From the NCBI GenBank assembly GCA_017962865.1, contig JAGCUM010000191.1:1-6798 (forward strand): a stretch of 6,798 nt of DNA, in the 5' to 3' direction. This DNA is from Spirochaetales bacterium. Its GTDB lineage: Bacteria > Spirochaetota > Spirochaetia > Sphaerochaetales > Sphaerochaetaceae. The notes under the pieces are model-generated. The model had not been told where the DNA came from. It made no database searches and saw nothing but the letters and a program-made list of their open reading frames with translations. Position numbers and translations under genes: made by a program. This document shows, in pieces, positions 1 to 6,127 of this stretch. Position 1 is the first letter of the stretch, and each line of letters begins with the position of its first letter.

Positions 1-1
1 A

Positions 2-46
2 GGCAATACCTGGACCGAGCCCGTAACTCTTACGATAGCCGAATAA
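2..46 (+). CDS. C-terminal end of an unidentified rightward gene (partial)
   Basis: One forward frame is open from the left edge and ends at TAA 44-46. It encodes 14 residues, GNTWTEPVTLTIAE, with the alternating polar/hydrophobic pattern of a closing beta-strand. A strong rightward intrinsic terminator begins 25 bases after the stop, which is where a gene end would be expected and is the main support for this frame. Another forward frame also stays open through the terminator, to a TGA near 118, but that would put the hairpin inside the coding region. The fragment is too short to assign a family or function. Confidence 0.5.
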   Translation, partial: GNTWTEPVTLTIAE

Positions 47-71
47 TTAATTATCAGGTTATTTTTCAAGC

Positions 72-101
72 GAGTGCTCTCAATCGAGGGCACTCTTTTT
101 T
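72..101 (+). terminator. Intrinsic terminator of the upstream rightward gene
   Basis: GAGTGCTCTC (72-81) pairs with GAGGGCACTC (86-95) in a continuous 10-bp stem with one G-U pair and the 4-base loop AATC. Six T residues follow at 96-101. On the other strand the hairpin is not followed by a T-run, so it should act rightward only. It covers the TGA stop (80-82) and last codons of the leftward MATE gene. Confidence 0.85.
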
Positions 102-1462
102 ATCTTCTCGTCGGTGAAGCAGTTCTTGTAGGCAATTGCCAGGGACACGCTGCAGACCAACCATCCGGCAGGATAACCCATGGCAATCGGAAGGATGGTG
201 TTGCTGATGTAGTTGGCCACTATGAAGAGGTAGATCTGTCTGAAGAACACAAACGATCCCAGCATGGCAATCATGGGGATGCTGGACTTGCCGGCTCCTC
301 TGAGGGCTCCGCCGTAGATCTGGTTGAAGCAGGGCAGGAGGTAGGCCAGAGTCAGATAGGTGAGGAACATGGTTCCGTAATGGATTACACCCGTCTCTGC
401 GGTTCCGACGAAGATTTCCACGATGAACTTCGCAAGGGGAATGACTGCGGCGATGAGTACTGCCGTCGAGACGAGCGAAATGTAAAGAGAAACTTTTACA
501 CCCTTGCGTGCGCGCTCGGTCTGCATCAGGCCGAGGTTCTGTCCGACGAAGGTCTGGGTTGCCAACGCGATGCTCTGCATGGGCAGCAGAACCAGCTGGT
601 CGACCTTGATGTAGGCCGTCCAGCCTCCCATGACATCGGCTCCGAACTGGTTTATGTAGGACTGCACGAAGATGTTGGAAAAACATGTTATGGACATCTG
701 CAGAGCCGAGGGAAGGCCGACTCTGAAGATCTTCTTGAGGATGTAGCCGTAGATCCTGAGCTTTCTGACGTTGACCCGTACGCTGGTACTTGTCCTGAAG
801 AGGACGAACATCACCAGGATGGCCGATATCATCTGGGCAATTATCGTCGCATAGGCAACACCGGCCGTGCCCATGTGGAACACGATGACGAAGACCAGGT
901 CCAGGACGATGTTCAGGGAGGCCGATACCACAAGGAACATGAAAGGATGGGTGGAATCGCCTATGGCCCTGAGGATTGCCGAGCCCATGTTGTAGATGAG
1001 CAGTCCCGAAAGGCCGCTGAAGTAGATCAGAAGGTAGATTCTCTGCTCGGCTGCGACCTCTGCCGGGGATTTCATTATCATGAGCACAAGCGGGATGAGT
1101 GCTATTCCCAGTATCGTCAGGACTACGCACATTATGAGCGTGACTGCTACGAAGGTATGGGTGGTGCGGTTGACGTTTTCTTCATCCTTTGCCCCGAAGT
1201 AGTGGGAGATTATGACGCTGGCACCGCTGGAGAAGCCCAAGAAGAAGCTGATGACCAGGTTTGTGACCGACGACAGCGTGCCGACGGCGGAGAAGGAGTT
1301 CTTTCCCACGAAATTGCCCACTACCCAGGTGTCGACCGTGTTGTAGAGCTGCTGGAAAATGCTGCCGAAAAGAAGCGGTAGGGCGAAGCTGACAAGCTGG
1401 GACATGATGGGTCCCTGTGTCATGTCCATATCCCTTCGTCTGCCTATTCTCAGTGTGCTCAT
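80..1462 (-). CDS. MATE family efflux transporter (NorM/DinF-like antiporter)
   Basis: This is an inner-membrane drug or cation antiporter of the MATE family (COG0534), expected to export organic cations or drugs in exchange for Na+ or H+. The 460-residue length fits the usual 440-460 residues with 12 helices in two homologous halves. Visible signatures are the opening MTQGPI (14-19), FALPLLFGSIFQQLYNTVDTW (26-46), the loop-helix SHYFGAKDE (86-94) with its second-half counterpart FVGQNLG (305-311), LRAIGDSTHPF (164-174), and the matching second-half LRGAGKSSIPM (387-397). Hydrophobic helices alternate with short loops throughout. The chosen start has GGAG six bases upstream. Met14 is a credible alternative, because AAGGG lies about eight bases before it and many relatives begin near MTQG. 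The gene stands alone and is divergent from serC. Its 3' end overlaps the hairpin of a convergent terminator. The substrate cannot be read from the sequence. Confidence 0.95.
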   Translation of the reverse strand: MSTLRIGRRRDMDMTQGPIMSQLVSFALPLLFGSIFQQLYNTVDTWVVGNFVGKNSFSAVGTLSSVTNLVISFFLGFSSGASVIISHYFGAKDEENVNRTTHTFVAVTLIMCVVLTILGIALIPLVLMIMKSPAEVAAEQRIYLLIYFSGLSGLLIYNMGSAILRAIGDSTHPFMFLVVSASLNIVLDLVFVIVFHMGTAGVAYATIIAQMISAILVMFVLFRTSTSVRVNVRKLRIYGYILKKIFRVGLPSALQMSITCFSNIFVQSYINQFGADVMGGWTAYIKVDQLVLLPMQSIALATQTFVGQNLGLMQTERARKGVKVSLYISLVSTAVLIAAVIPLAKFIVEIFVGTAETGVIHYGTMFLTYLTLAYLLPCFNQIYGGALRGAGKSSIPMIAMLGSFVFFRQIYLFIVANYISNTILPIAMGYPAGWLVCSVSLAIAYKNCFTDEKIKKSALD

Positions 1463-1492
1463 CCGCTTCTCCGAGGAGGAGTATATTCCTTA

Positions 1493-1575
1493 TTGCGGAA
1501 TGAATAAACCCATGGGGTGTAACTTTAGGCCCGTATTGCGGAATTGCTCAATAATCCGGTCTCGTTTTTGCGGAA
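1493..1575 (+). repeat. Three direct copies of TTGCGGAA in the MATE-serC intergenic region
   Basis: Identical octamers TTGCGGAA lie at 1493-1500, 1536-1543 and 1568-1575, with start-to-start spacing of 43 and 32 bases. The first two share the longer core TATTGCGGAAT. They lie between two divergent genes and could be operator sites or -35-like elements. No known regulator motif was recognised. Confidence 0.6.
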
Positions 1576-1640
1576 ATCTAAAGAAGAGTGGTGTAAGTTG
1601 AATTTTATTGCACATCGGAGCCACGAGGTGTAAGCTTAGG
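1516..1640 (+). repeat. Three direct copies of GGTGTAA interleaved with the TTGCGGAA repeats
   Basis: GGTGTAA occurs at 1516-1522, 1590-1596 and 1627-1633. The first and third extend to GGTGTAACTTTAGG and GGTGTAAGCTTAGG, with 12 of 14 bases identical. Two copies begin 22-23 bases after a TTGCGGAA copy (1493 to 1516, 1568 to 1590), which is close to the -35/-10 distance, and TGTAAg/c matches 4 of 6 bases of a -10 box. They may be repeated promoter-like units reading toward serC or regulator half-sites. The function is not established. This region (1463-1674) holds no gene that I can support. Confidence 0.5.
1522..1551 (-). promoter_or_regulatory. Weak candidate promoter for the MATE gene
   Basis: Read leftward, TTGAGC (complement of 1546-1551) is followed after 18 bases by TAAAGT (complement of 1522-1527), each a partial match to the sigma-70 boxes. 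A second -10-like box, TATACT (complement of 1480-1485), lies closer to the gene but has no recognisable -35. Neither is strong. Confidence 0.22.
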
Positions 1641-1664
1641 TAAAGACACTGAAGTAATATATGT

Positions 1665-1669
1665 GGAGG
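1665..1669 (+). promoter_or_regulatory. serC ribosome binding site
   Basis: GGAGG lies five bases before ATG 1675-1677. It decides the start: an in-frame GTG at 1663 overlaps this site, has no site of its own, and would add four residues before the conserved N-terminus. Confidence 0.85.
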
Positions 1670-1674
1670 TACAT

Positions 1675-2760
1675 ATGAAATACGGTCGTGTGTTCAATTT
1701 TTCTGCAGGTCCAGCTATGATGCCGGAGCCTGTTCTGGAAGAGATTCGCGATGAGATGATGAACTACCGCGGAAGCGGAATGTGTGTCATGGAGATGAGC
1801 CACCGTTCCAAGGTCTACCAGCAGATCATCGATGATGCAGAGAAGGACCTCAGGGAGCTCATGAACATTCCCGACAACTACAAGGTCCTGTTCATCCAGG
1901 GCGGTGCAACGCTCCAGTTCTCCATGATTCCGATGAACCTCATGAAGAACGGCAAGGCCGTCTACGTCGAGACCGGCGCATGGTCCAAGAAGGCCATCGC
2001 AGAGGCAAAGAAGGTCGGTGAGGTGATCGTCGCCGCTTCCTCGAAGGACAAGAACTACACCTACATCCCCGATTGCTCCGATCTGGACATCCCCGAGGAT
2101 ACCGATTACGTCTACATCTGCGAGAACGAGACCATCCACGGCGTAACATGGAACAAGCTGCCGAACACAAAGGGCCATATCCTTGTCTCGGACCAGAGCT
2201 CGATGTTCCTTTCAAGGCCATGCAACGTTTCGGACTACGGTCTGATTTATGCAGGTGTTCAGAAGAACGTCGGACCTGCCGGAATGGTTGTAGTAATCAT
2301 CCGTGAGGACCTCATCCGCGATGACCTGACGAACCTGCCCATCTACCTGCAGTACAAGACCCATGCCGACAACGGAAGCATGTACAACACCCCGAACTGC
2401 TGGGCAATCTACTGCTGCGGCAAGGTCTTCAAGTACCTCAAGTCCCTCGGCGGACTGGCAGCGATGGAGAAGATCAACATCGACAAGGCAAAGGTATTCT
2501 ACGACTTCCTGGACCAGAGCAAGATGTTCAAGGGAACGGTTGTCCCGCAGGATCGCTCGCTGATGAACATCCCGTTCGTCACAGAGAGCGCGGAGCTTGA
2601 TGCAGAGGTGGTTGCAGCCACCAAGGCAGCAGGTTACGACAACCTCAAGGGCCACAAGAGCGTAGGCGGTCTGAGGGCATCGATCTACAATGCAATGCCC
2701 AAGGAAGGAGTGGTTGCTCTGGTGGAATTCCTGAAGAAATTCGAGGCCGAGCACAAGTAA
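1675..2760 (+). CDS. serC: Phosphoserine aminotransferase
   Basis: A PLP enzyme that converts 3-phosphohydroxypyruvate plus glutamate to phosphoserine plus 2-oxoglutarate, the second step of serine synthesis in the cytoplasm. The E. coli enzyme also acts in the pyridoxal phosphate pathway. The 361-residue protein matches the family length of about 360. Family marks are FNFSAGPAMMP (7-17), SHRSK (42-46) for phosphate binding, GGAT (76-79), Trp103 that stacks on the cofactor, NETI (151-154), Asp173 that binds the pyridine nitrogen, and YAGVQKNVGPAG with the Schiff-base Lys197. All key residues seem present, so the enzyme should be active. No serA or serB lies next to it, and the gene looks monocistronic or loosely linked to the importer. 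A 212-base divergent region with repeated motifs precedes it. No hairpin terminator follows it, only a T-rich stretch that merges into the next promoter. Confidence 0.97.
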   Translation: MKYGRVFNFSAGPAMMPEPVLEEIRDEMMNYRGSGMCVMEMSHRSKVYQQIIDDAEKDLRELMNIPDNYKVLFIQGGATLQFSMIPMNLMKNGKAVYVETGAWSKKAIAEAKKVGEVIVAASSKDKNYTYIPDCSDLDIPEDTDYVYICENETIHGVTWNKLPNTKGHILVSDQSSMFLSRPCNVSDYGLIYAGVQKNVGPAGMVVVIIREDLIRDDLTNLPIYLQYKTHADNGSMYNTPNCWAIYCCGKVFKYLKSLGGLAAMEKINIDKAKVFYDFLDQSKMFKGTVVPQDRSLMNIPFVTESAELDAEVVAATKAAGYDNLKGHKSVGGLRASIYNAMPKEGVVALVEFLKKFEAEHK

Positions 2761-2768
2761 CTTTTTGG

Positions 2769-2797
2769 TTGTTTTATGAAAGAAACGGCCTTATAAT
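2769..2797 (+). promoter_or_regulatory. Sigma-70-type promoter of the ABC importer operon
   Basis: TTGTTT (2769-2774) and a perfect TATAAT (2792-2797) are separated by 17 bases. Transcription would start near 2804 and give a leader of about 48 bases. The leader contains a short hairpin (AGGGG 2817-2821 with CCCCT 2826-2830) and the ribosome binding site AGGAG (2841-2845), six bases before ATG 2852. No catabolite-repression operator was seen. Confidence 0.7.
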
Positions 2798-2851
2798 TAC
2801 GTTTACTGAATGGTAGAGGGGATTCCCCCTATGCGCTAAAAGGAGAAAAAC

Positions 2852-4159
2852 ATGAAGAAAGTATTTATCGCAATGCTTTTGGTTCTTGCTCTGATCGCTC
2901 CCATCTTTGCTCAGGGTGGCGAGGAGACCAAGAAGGAATCATTCGACAAGAATGCTCCAGTTACAATCGTTTTCTGGACACATGAGGACACAAGCCGTAA
3001 CGTTCTCGAGAATCAGTATCTCGAGGAGTTCAAGGCCCTTCATCCGAATGTAACAATCGAAGTTGCACGTTTCGCAGCAGAGCCGCTGCGCCAGGGCATT
3101 CAGACTTCTTACGCAGCCGGAAACGGCCCCACAGTCTGGAACCTGCCGATTGAGAACGCACACGCCTACATCGAGGCCGGCCTTGTCGCTCCGGTTGACT
3201 ATGAAGTCGTCGGATTCAAGAATGCCGATGATATGCGCGCTCACTATGCAGCAGGCATGATCGATGCTGTCTACATGGACGGTGATTTCTACGGTCTTCC
3301 TCTCGAGCTGACCAACTGGTGTATCTTCCTCGACAAGGAAGTCTTCCGCCTCGCAGGTCTGGATCCCGAGAAAGACTACCCCAAGACATGGGAAGACATG
3401 GTCGAGGTTTCCAAGAAGATCGTCCTCAGAGACGGTGACATCATCACCAGAAGAGGTTTCGACTTCAGATATTCCTATTCTCTCATCTACTTCGTTCCGA
3501 TGGTCGAGCAGCTCGGCGGATCTCTCTCCGAGACAGAAGGCTGTGTGAACGAGGAAGCATGGATCAAGGCTCTCACATTCATGAAGAACTGGGGACCCAG
3601 CGGAGAGAACCTCGGAAACTCAACCCTCACAGCACCCAGAAAGCTCTTCAACAAGCACAACCTGGACGTTGCAATGGCAAACACCGGTCTCTATCAGGAA
3701 GCCAGAATCGCAGCTGAGAACCCGGACTTCTACAACAGCGGAGAGTGGATGGTCGTTCCGTTCCCCGTCTTCGAGGGAGGAAAGGATATCGCCGCCAAGT
3801 ACTACGGACACTACTATCATGTCAATGCCGATGCTACAGAAGCACAGCAGTACTGGGGCTGGGAGCTCATCAAGTACTTCCTGCTCACACCGGGCCATGC
3901 TGAGGAGTACCTCACAAAGGTCGGTCTGATCCAGCCGCTCGAGTCTCTCATGAACGGAGATGTCTACAAGAGCATGCCGTATTCGGATGTCTTCAAGGCT
4001 GACTTCGCAAGAGCAACAATCACCTATTACGGAAAGAATGCTGCTTCCATCCAGACACAGATCGATACAGCAATCAACAACGTCATGCTTCAGGGTGTTG
4101 ACCCGGCAGACGCATACAAGGAGCTCCAGAAGAACGTTCTCGAGCTGCTCAACGACTGA
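2852..4159 (+). CDS. Carbohydrate ABC transporter substrate-binding protein (CUT1 type)
   Basis: A periplasmic solute-binding protein of the MalE/UgpB-like family 1 that delivers a sugar or glycoside to the two downstream permeases. It has a clear signal peptide: Lys2-Lys3, a hydrophobic core at about residues 4-19, and a likely signal peptidase I site after Ala20. There is no lipobox cysteine, so the protein should be soluble in a periplasm rather than lipid-anchored. Family marks are VTIVFWTHED (37-46), YLEEFKALHPNVTIEV (56-71), YMDGDFYGLPLEL (141-153) and PKTWEDMVEVSKKI (177-190). The 435-residue length is typical. Trp43, Trp97, Trp156, Tyr281 and the aromatic YYGHYYH stretch (317-323) could stack on a sugar ring, but the ligand cannot be named. 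The gene is first in the operon and has its own good ribosome binding site and promoter. An 80-base gap with a hairpin follows it, a layout that often leaves the binding protein in excess over the permeases. Confidence 0.93.
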   Translation: MKKVFIAMLLVLALIAPIFAQGGEETKKESFDKNAPVTIVFWTHEDTSRNVLENQYLEEFKALHPNVTIEVARFAAEPLRQGIQTSYAAGNGPTVWNLPIENAHAYIEAGLVAPVDYEVVGFKNADDMRAHYAAGMIDAVYMDGDFYGLPLELTNWCIFLDKEVFRLAGLDPEKDYPKTWEDMVEVSKKIVLRDGDIITRRGFDFRYSYSLIYFVPMVEQLGGSLSETEGCVNEEAWIKALTFMKNWGPSGENLGNSTLTAPRKLFNKHNLDVAMANTGLYQEARIAAENPDFYNSGEWMVVPFPVFEGGKDIAAKYYGHYYHVNADATEAQQYWGWELIKYFLLTPGHAEEYLTKVGLIQPLESLMNGDVYKSMPYSDVFKADFARATITYYGKNAASIQTQIDTAINNVMLQGVDPADAYKELQKNVLELLND

Positions 4160-4179
4160 GTCTGATTCTCGTTGCGAAT

Positions 4180-4209
4180 ATCGATGGGCCACTTCGGTGA
4201 CCCATCGAT
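4180..4209 (+). other. Intercistronic stem-loop with TTCG tetraloop
   Basis: ATCGATGGG (4180-4188) pairs perfectly with CCCATCGAT (4201-4209). After one C/A mismatch, CAC (4190-4192) pairs with GTG (4197-4199) around TTCG, the exceptionally stable C(UUCG)G tetraloop. A T-rich but interrupted run, TTATTGTTT (4209-4217), follows. The hairpin begins 21 bases after the binding-protein stop and ends 30 bases before the permease start. By analogy with malE-malF, I infer mRNA 3'-end protection and/or partial termination, so that more binding protein than permease is made. Confidence 0.75.
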
Positions 4210-4227
4210 TTATTGTTTAAAGTTATT

Positions 4228-4232
4228 AAGGA
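4228..4232 (+). promoter_or_regulatory. Ribosome binding site of the first permease
   Basis: AAGGA lies seven bases before ATG 4240-4242 and supports that start. An in-frame TTG at 4213 would start right at the base of the hairpin and has no site of its own. Confidence 0.7.
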
Positions 4233-4239
4233 CTTTTTC

Positions 4240-5172
4240 ATGAGTACCAAAGTCAAAAAATACAGCATTGAGAGAAAACAGGCCCGTTACGGCTTTGCCT
4301 TTACGATTCCCTGTCTGCTCTTCTTTGCCATGTTCAGTTTCTATCCTATCATCAACGCCTTCATAACCAGCCTTACGAACCGCAAGGCCGTAGGGAAGAC
4401 ATGGAGCTTCGTAGGATTCGAAAACTACAAATATCTCTTCACACAGAGCAACGGAGGTTTCTCCCTGCTCAACTCACTGAGGGCAACAGGACTGTTCACC
4501 CTGGGATGCTTCATCCCCATGGTCATCATCTCCCTTCTGCTTTCGGTACTGATCATGCAGCTCAGAAAGCCCGGACACGCAAAGTTCTTCGAGCTTTCAT
4601 ACTATATTCCCGCTGTTCTTTCCTCGGTTGTTGCCGCAACGATCTGGAGAATCATGTTCCAGCCGACCGGACTGATCAACCAGCTTTCGAACACGATCAT
4701 GTTCACGAGCGGAAAGGACTACAAATGGCTGACCGACAACGGTATGCTGATGGCCTCGACCATCATAGTGTACTTCTGGAAGCATATGGGATACTTCACC
4801 ATCCTGTTCATCACAGGTCTTGCTTCCATCCCGCCGACAATCTATGAGGCAGCCATCGTCGACGGTTCCAACCGCTGGCATACATTCTGGAAGATCACTC
4901 TTCCTCTTCTCAGACCCACAATCATGCTGGTATCCATCATGTCCATGCTGCAGTGTCTGAAGACGTTCAGTACGCAGTACATGTTCGTCCAGGGCGGAAC
5001 TGCCAGAAAGCCGATCGATGTCATCACCATGAACATCTACTTCACCGGTATCCGTACGGGCGGATATCTTGGCAGGGCAAGTGCCATGTCTATCATCCTG
5101 TTCTTCATCATGCTCATCCTGACCTTGTTCCAGTTCAAGGCCCAGAGAGGCGGTGAGGATGTTGAGTATTGA
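4240..5172 (+). CDS. Carbohydrate ABC transporter permease (MalF/UgpA-like)
   Basis: An inner-membrane subunit of a CUT1 importer that forms the translocation channel with the next gene product and receives sugar from the binding protein. The 310 residues contain about six hydrophobic helices, at roughly 18-43, 86-107, 118-139, 170-194, 224-245 and 280-299. The ATPase-docking EAA loop is clear: EAAIVDG (203-209), followed by WKITLPLLRP (217-226). The N-terminus is basic (KVKKYSIERKQAR) and cytoplasmic, and YGFAFTIPCLLFFAMFSFYPI is a typical first helix of this family. The start is ATG 4240, chosen for the AAGGA site; an upstream TTG would add nine residues. The next permease begins 12 bases after the stop, so the two are co-translated. 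Confidence 0.95.
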   Translation: MSTKVKKYSIERKQARYGFAFTIPCLLFFAMFSFYPIINAFITSLTNRKAVGKTWSFVGFENYKYLFTQSNGGFSLLNSLRATGLFTLGCFIPMVIISLLLSVLIMQLRKPGHAKFFELSYYIPAVLSSVVAATIWRIMFQPTGLINQLSNTIMFTSGKDYKWLTDNGMLMASTIIVYFWKHMGYFTILFITGLASIPPTIYEAAIVDGSNRWHTFWKITLPLLRPTIMLVSIMSMLQCLKTFSTQYMFVQGGTARKPIDVITMNIYFTGIRTGGYLGRASAMSIILFFIMLILTLFQFKAQRGGEDVEY

Positions 5173-5184
5173 TGGGGGTGCGGC

Positions 5185-6063
5185 ATGAATAACCAGTTTG
5201 TAGGTAAAGTCAAGGCAGGTGAGGTCATAACCTATGTAGTGCTTGCACTGTTGGTCATCTTCACCATCGTTCCCATCGTTTTCATGTTCTGCGCTTCCTT
5301 CATGGATGCAAAGCAGATTCTCGCAATGCCGTTCAAGTGGCTCCCCAGCAAGGATTACTTCACATCTTCGTCCAGGACATTCCTGACCAACTTCGTGAAG
5401 GCAGTCAGAGGAAACAACTACAACAACATCTTCTTCACTGCAATGCTCAACTCGCTGATCGTTGCCATCACATGTTCCGTCACGACGGTCTTCTTCTCGG
5501 CTCTCTGCGGCTACGGCCTTGCAAAGTTCCACTTCAAGGGCAGAAACGTCGTCTTCATGGCAATCATGAGCACCATGATGATTCCGTTCGAAGCAATCAT
5601 GATTCCCCTGTACCTGGTTTCCAGAAGTCTGGGAATAATGAATACGCTGCCGGGTCTGATCATACCGTTTGCAATCAGTGCCTTCGGTGTGTTCCAGATG
5701 AGACAGTATCTTCTCACATTCCCGAGCGAGTTCCTCGATGCCTCACGTGTCGATGGTCTCAGGGAGTTCGGAATCTTCCTCAGGATCGTTCTTCCCAACT
5801 CAACACCGGTTATCGCAACATTGGGAATCCTGTCCTTCAGAAACCAGTGGGACAACCTCCTGTGGCCGATGCTGTGTGCCCAGGCAGAGAAGCTCAAGAC
5901 CCTGCCGCTCTACATCTCAAGCTTCGCAGAAGAGAAGCAGACGGATGAGGGAGCCCTGATGGCCTGTGCTTTTTTGGCATCGATTCCGATGTTCATCCTG
6001 TTCTTCACTCTTTCCAAGTACTTCCTCGGCGGAGCTGCCGTGTTCGAGTCCAGAAAGGGCTGA
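5185..6063 (+). CDS. Carbohydrate ABC transporter permease (MalG/UgpE-like)
   Basis: The second inner-membrane channel subunit of the CUT1 sugar importer. It has 292 residues, within the family range of about 270-300. Hydrophobic helices lie at roughly 13-38, 82-110, 121-146, 154-172, 203-217 and 260-282. The EAA loop reads DASRVDG (185-191) and continues to FLRIVLPNSTPV (198-209), keeping the invariant Gly and LP. FKWLPSKDYFTSSSRTFL (50-67) is the periplasmic segment common to MalG-like proteins, and SFRNQWDNLLWPML (217-230) is a conserved late segment. The start is preceded by a G-rich site, GGGGGTG (5174-5180), four bases before the ATG. No ATPase gene follows; a strong terminator lies 20 bases after the stop, so the importer must share an MsmX/MalK-type ATPase encoded elsewhere. 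Confidence 0.95.
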   Translation: MNNQFVGKVKAGEVITYVVLALLVIFTIVPIVFMFCASFMDAKQILAMPFKWLPSKDYFTSSSRTFLTNFVKAVRGNNYNNIFFTAMLNSLIVAITCSVTTVFFSALCGYGLAKFHFKGRNVVFMAIMSTMMIPFEAIMIPLYLVSRSLGIMNTLPGLIIPFAISAFGVFQMRQYLLTFPSEFLDASRVDGLREFGIFLRIVLPNSTPVIATLGILSFRNQWDNLLWPMLCAQAEKLKTLPLYISSFAEEKQTDEGALMACAFLASIPMFILFFTLSKYFLGGAAVFESRKG

Positions 6064-6074
6064 TATTTTACATA

Positions 6075-6104
6075 TTGTCATACAAGGCTGTTGCGAAATA
6101 TCGT
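6075..6104 (+). promoter_or_regulatory. Candidate promoter for the Nudix gene, overlapping the terminator
   Basis: TTGTCA (6075-6080, five of six bases of the -35 consensus) is followed after 18 bases by TATCGT (6099-6104, four of six bases of the -10 consensus). The -10 lies in the loop and descending arm of the terminator hairpin, so transcription would begin near 6111. It would explain how the downstream gene is expressed despite the terminator. It remains a pattern match only. Confidence 0.35.
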
Positions 6105-6118
6105 GGCAGCCTTTTTTT
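6084..6118 (+). terminator. Intrinsic terminator of the ABC importer operon
   Basis: AAGGCTG (6084-6090) pairs with CAGCCTT (6107-6113). The inner bases TTGCGA (6091-6096) and TCGTGG (6101-6106) extend this to a continuous 13-bp stem with three G-U pairs and an AATA loop. The T-run continues to 6118. It lies 20 bases after the second permease and touches the ribosome binding site of the next gene. Confidence 0.9.
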
Positions 6119-6122
6119 GGAG
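6119..6122 (+). promoter_or_regulatory. Ribosome binding site of the Nudix gene
   Basis: GGAG directly follows the terminator T-run and lies five bases before ATG 6128. It fixes the start there rather than at the in-frame GTG far upstream (5966), which would overlap the permease gene. Confidence 0.8.
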
Positions 6123-6127
6123 CTCAA

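Noticed and set aside
74..1381. A 435-codon open frame on the plus strand opposite the MATE gene.
   Set aside because: It lies almost wholly antisense to a clear MATE transporter. Its translation is rich in Asp, Glu, His and Gly with no domain or membrane pattern, and its start falls inside the terminator hairpin. It is a shadow of codon bias.
1493..1640. A possible CRISPR-like or origin iteron array from the repeated octamers.
   Set aside because: The repeats are only 7-8 bases long (14 at best), spacing is irregular, there are only three copies of each, and no cas genes or DnaA-box consensus are present.
1663..1674. GTG at 1663 as the serC start.
   Set aside because: It overlaps the GGAGG site that serves ATG 1675, and the family N-terminus begins right at the ATG.
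1576..1674. A riboswitch or T-box leader for serC.
   Set aside because: I found no T-box-like conserved sequence, no long paired elements and no terminator/antiterminator pair before the ribosome binding site.
2776..2796. ATG AAA GAA ACG GCC TTA TAA as a small peptide gene after serC.
   Set aside because: It has six codons, no ribosome binding site, and overlaps the -10 box of the importer promoter.
4597..5532. A 311-codon minus-strand open frame opposite the two permease genes.
   Set aside because: It crosses the junction of two well-supported permease genes in antisense, has a Cys/Asp/Glu/His-rich composition typical of shadow frames, and shows no recognisable motif.
5966..6127. An upstream in-frame extension of the Nudix gene.
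   Set aside because: It would overlap the second permease, would translate through a strong terminator, and gives a low-complexity Ser/Cys-rich peptide. ATG 6128 has its own ribosome binding site.
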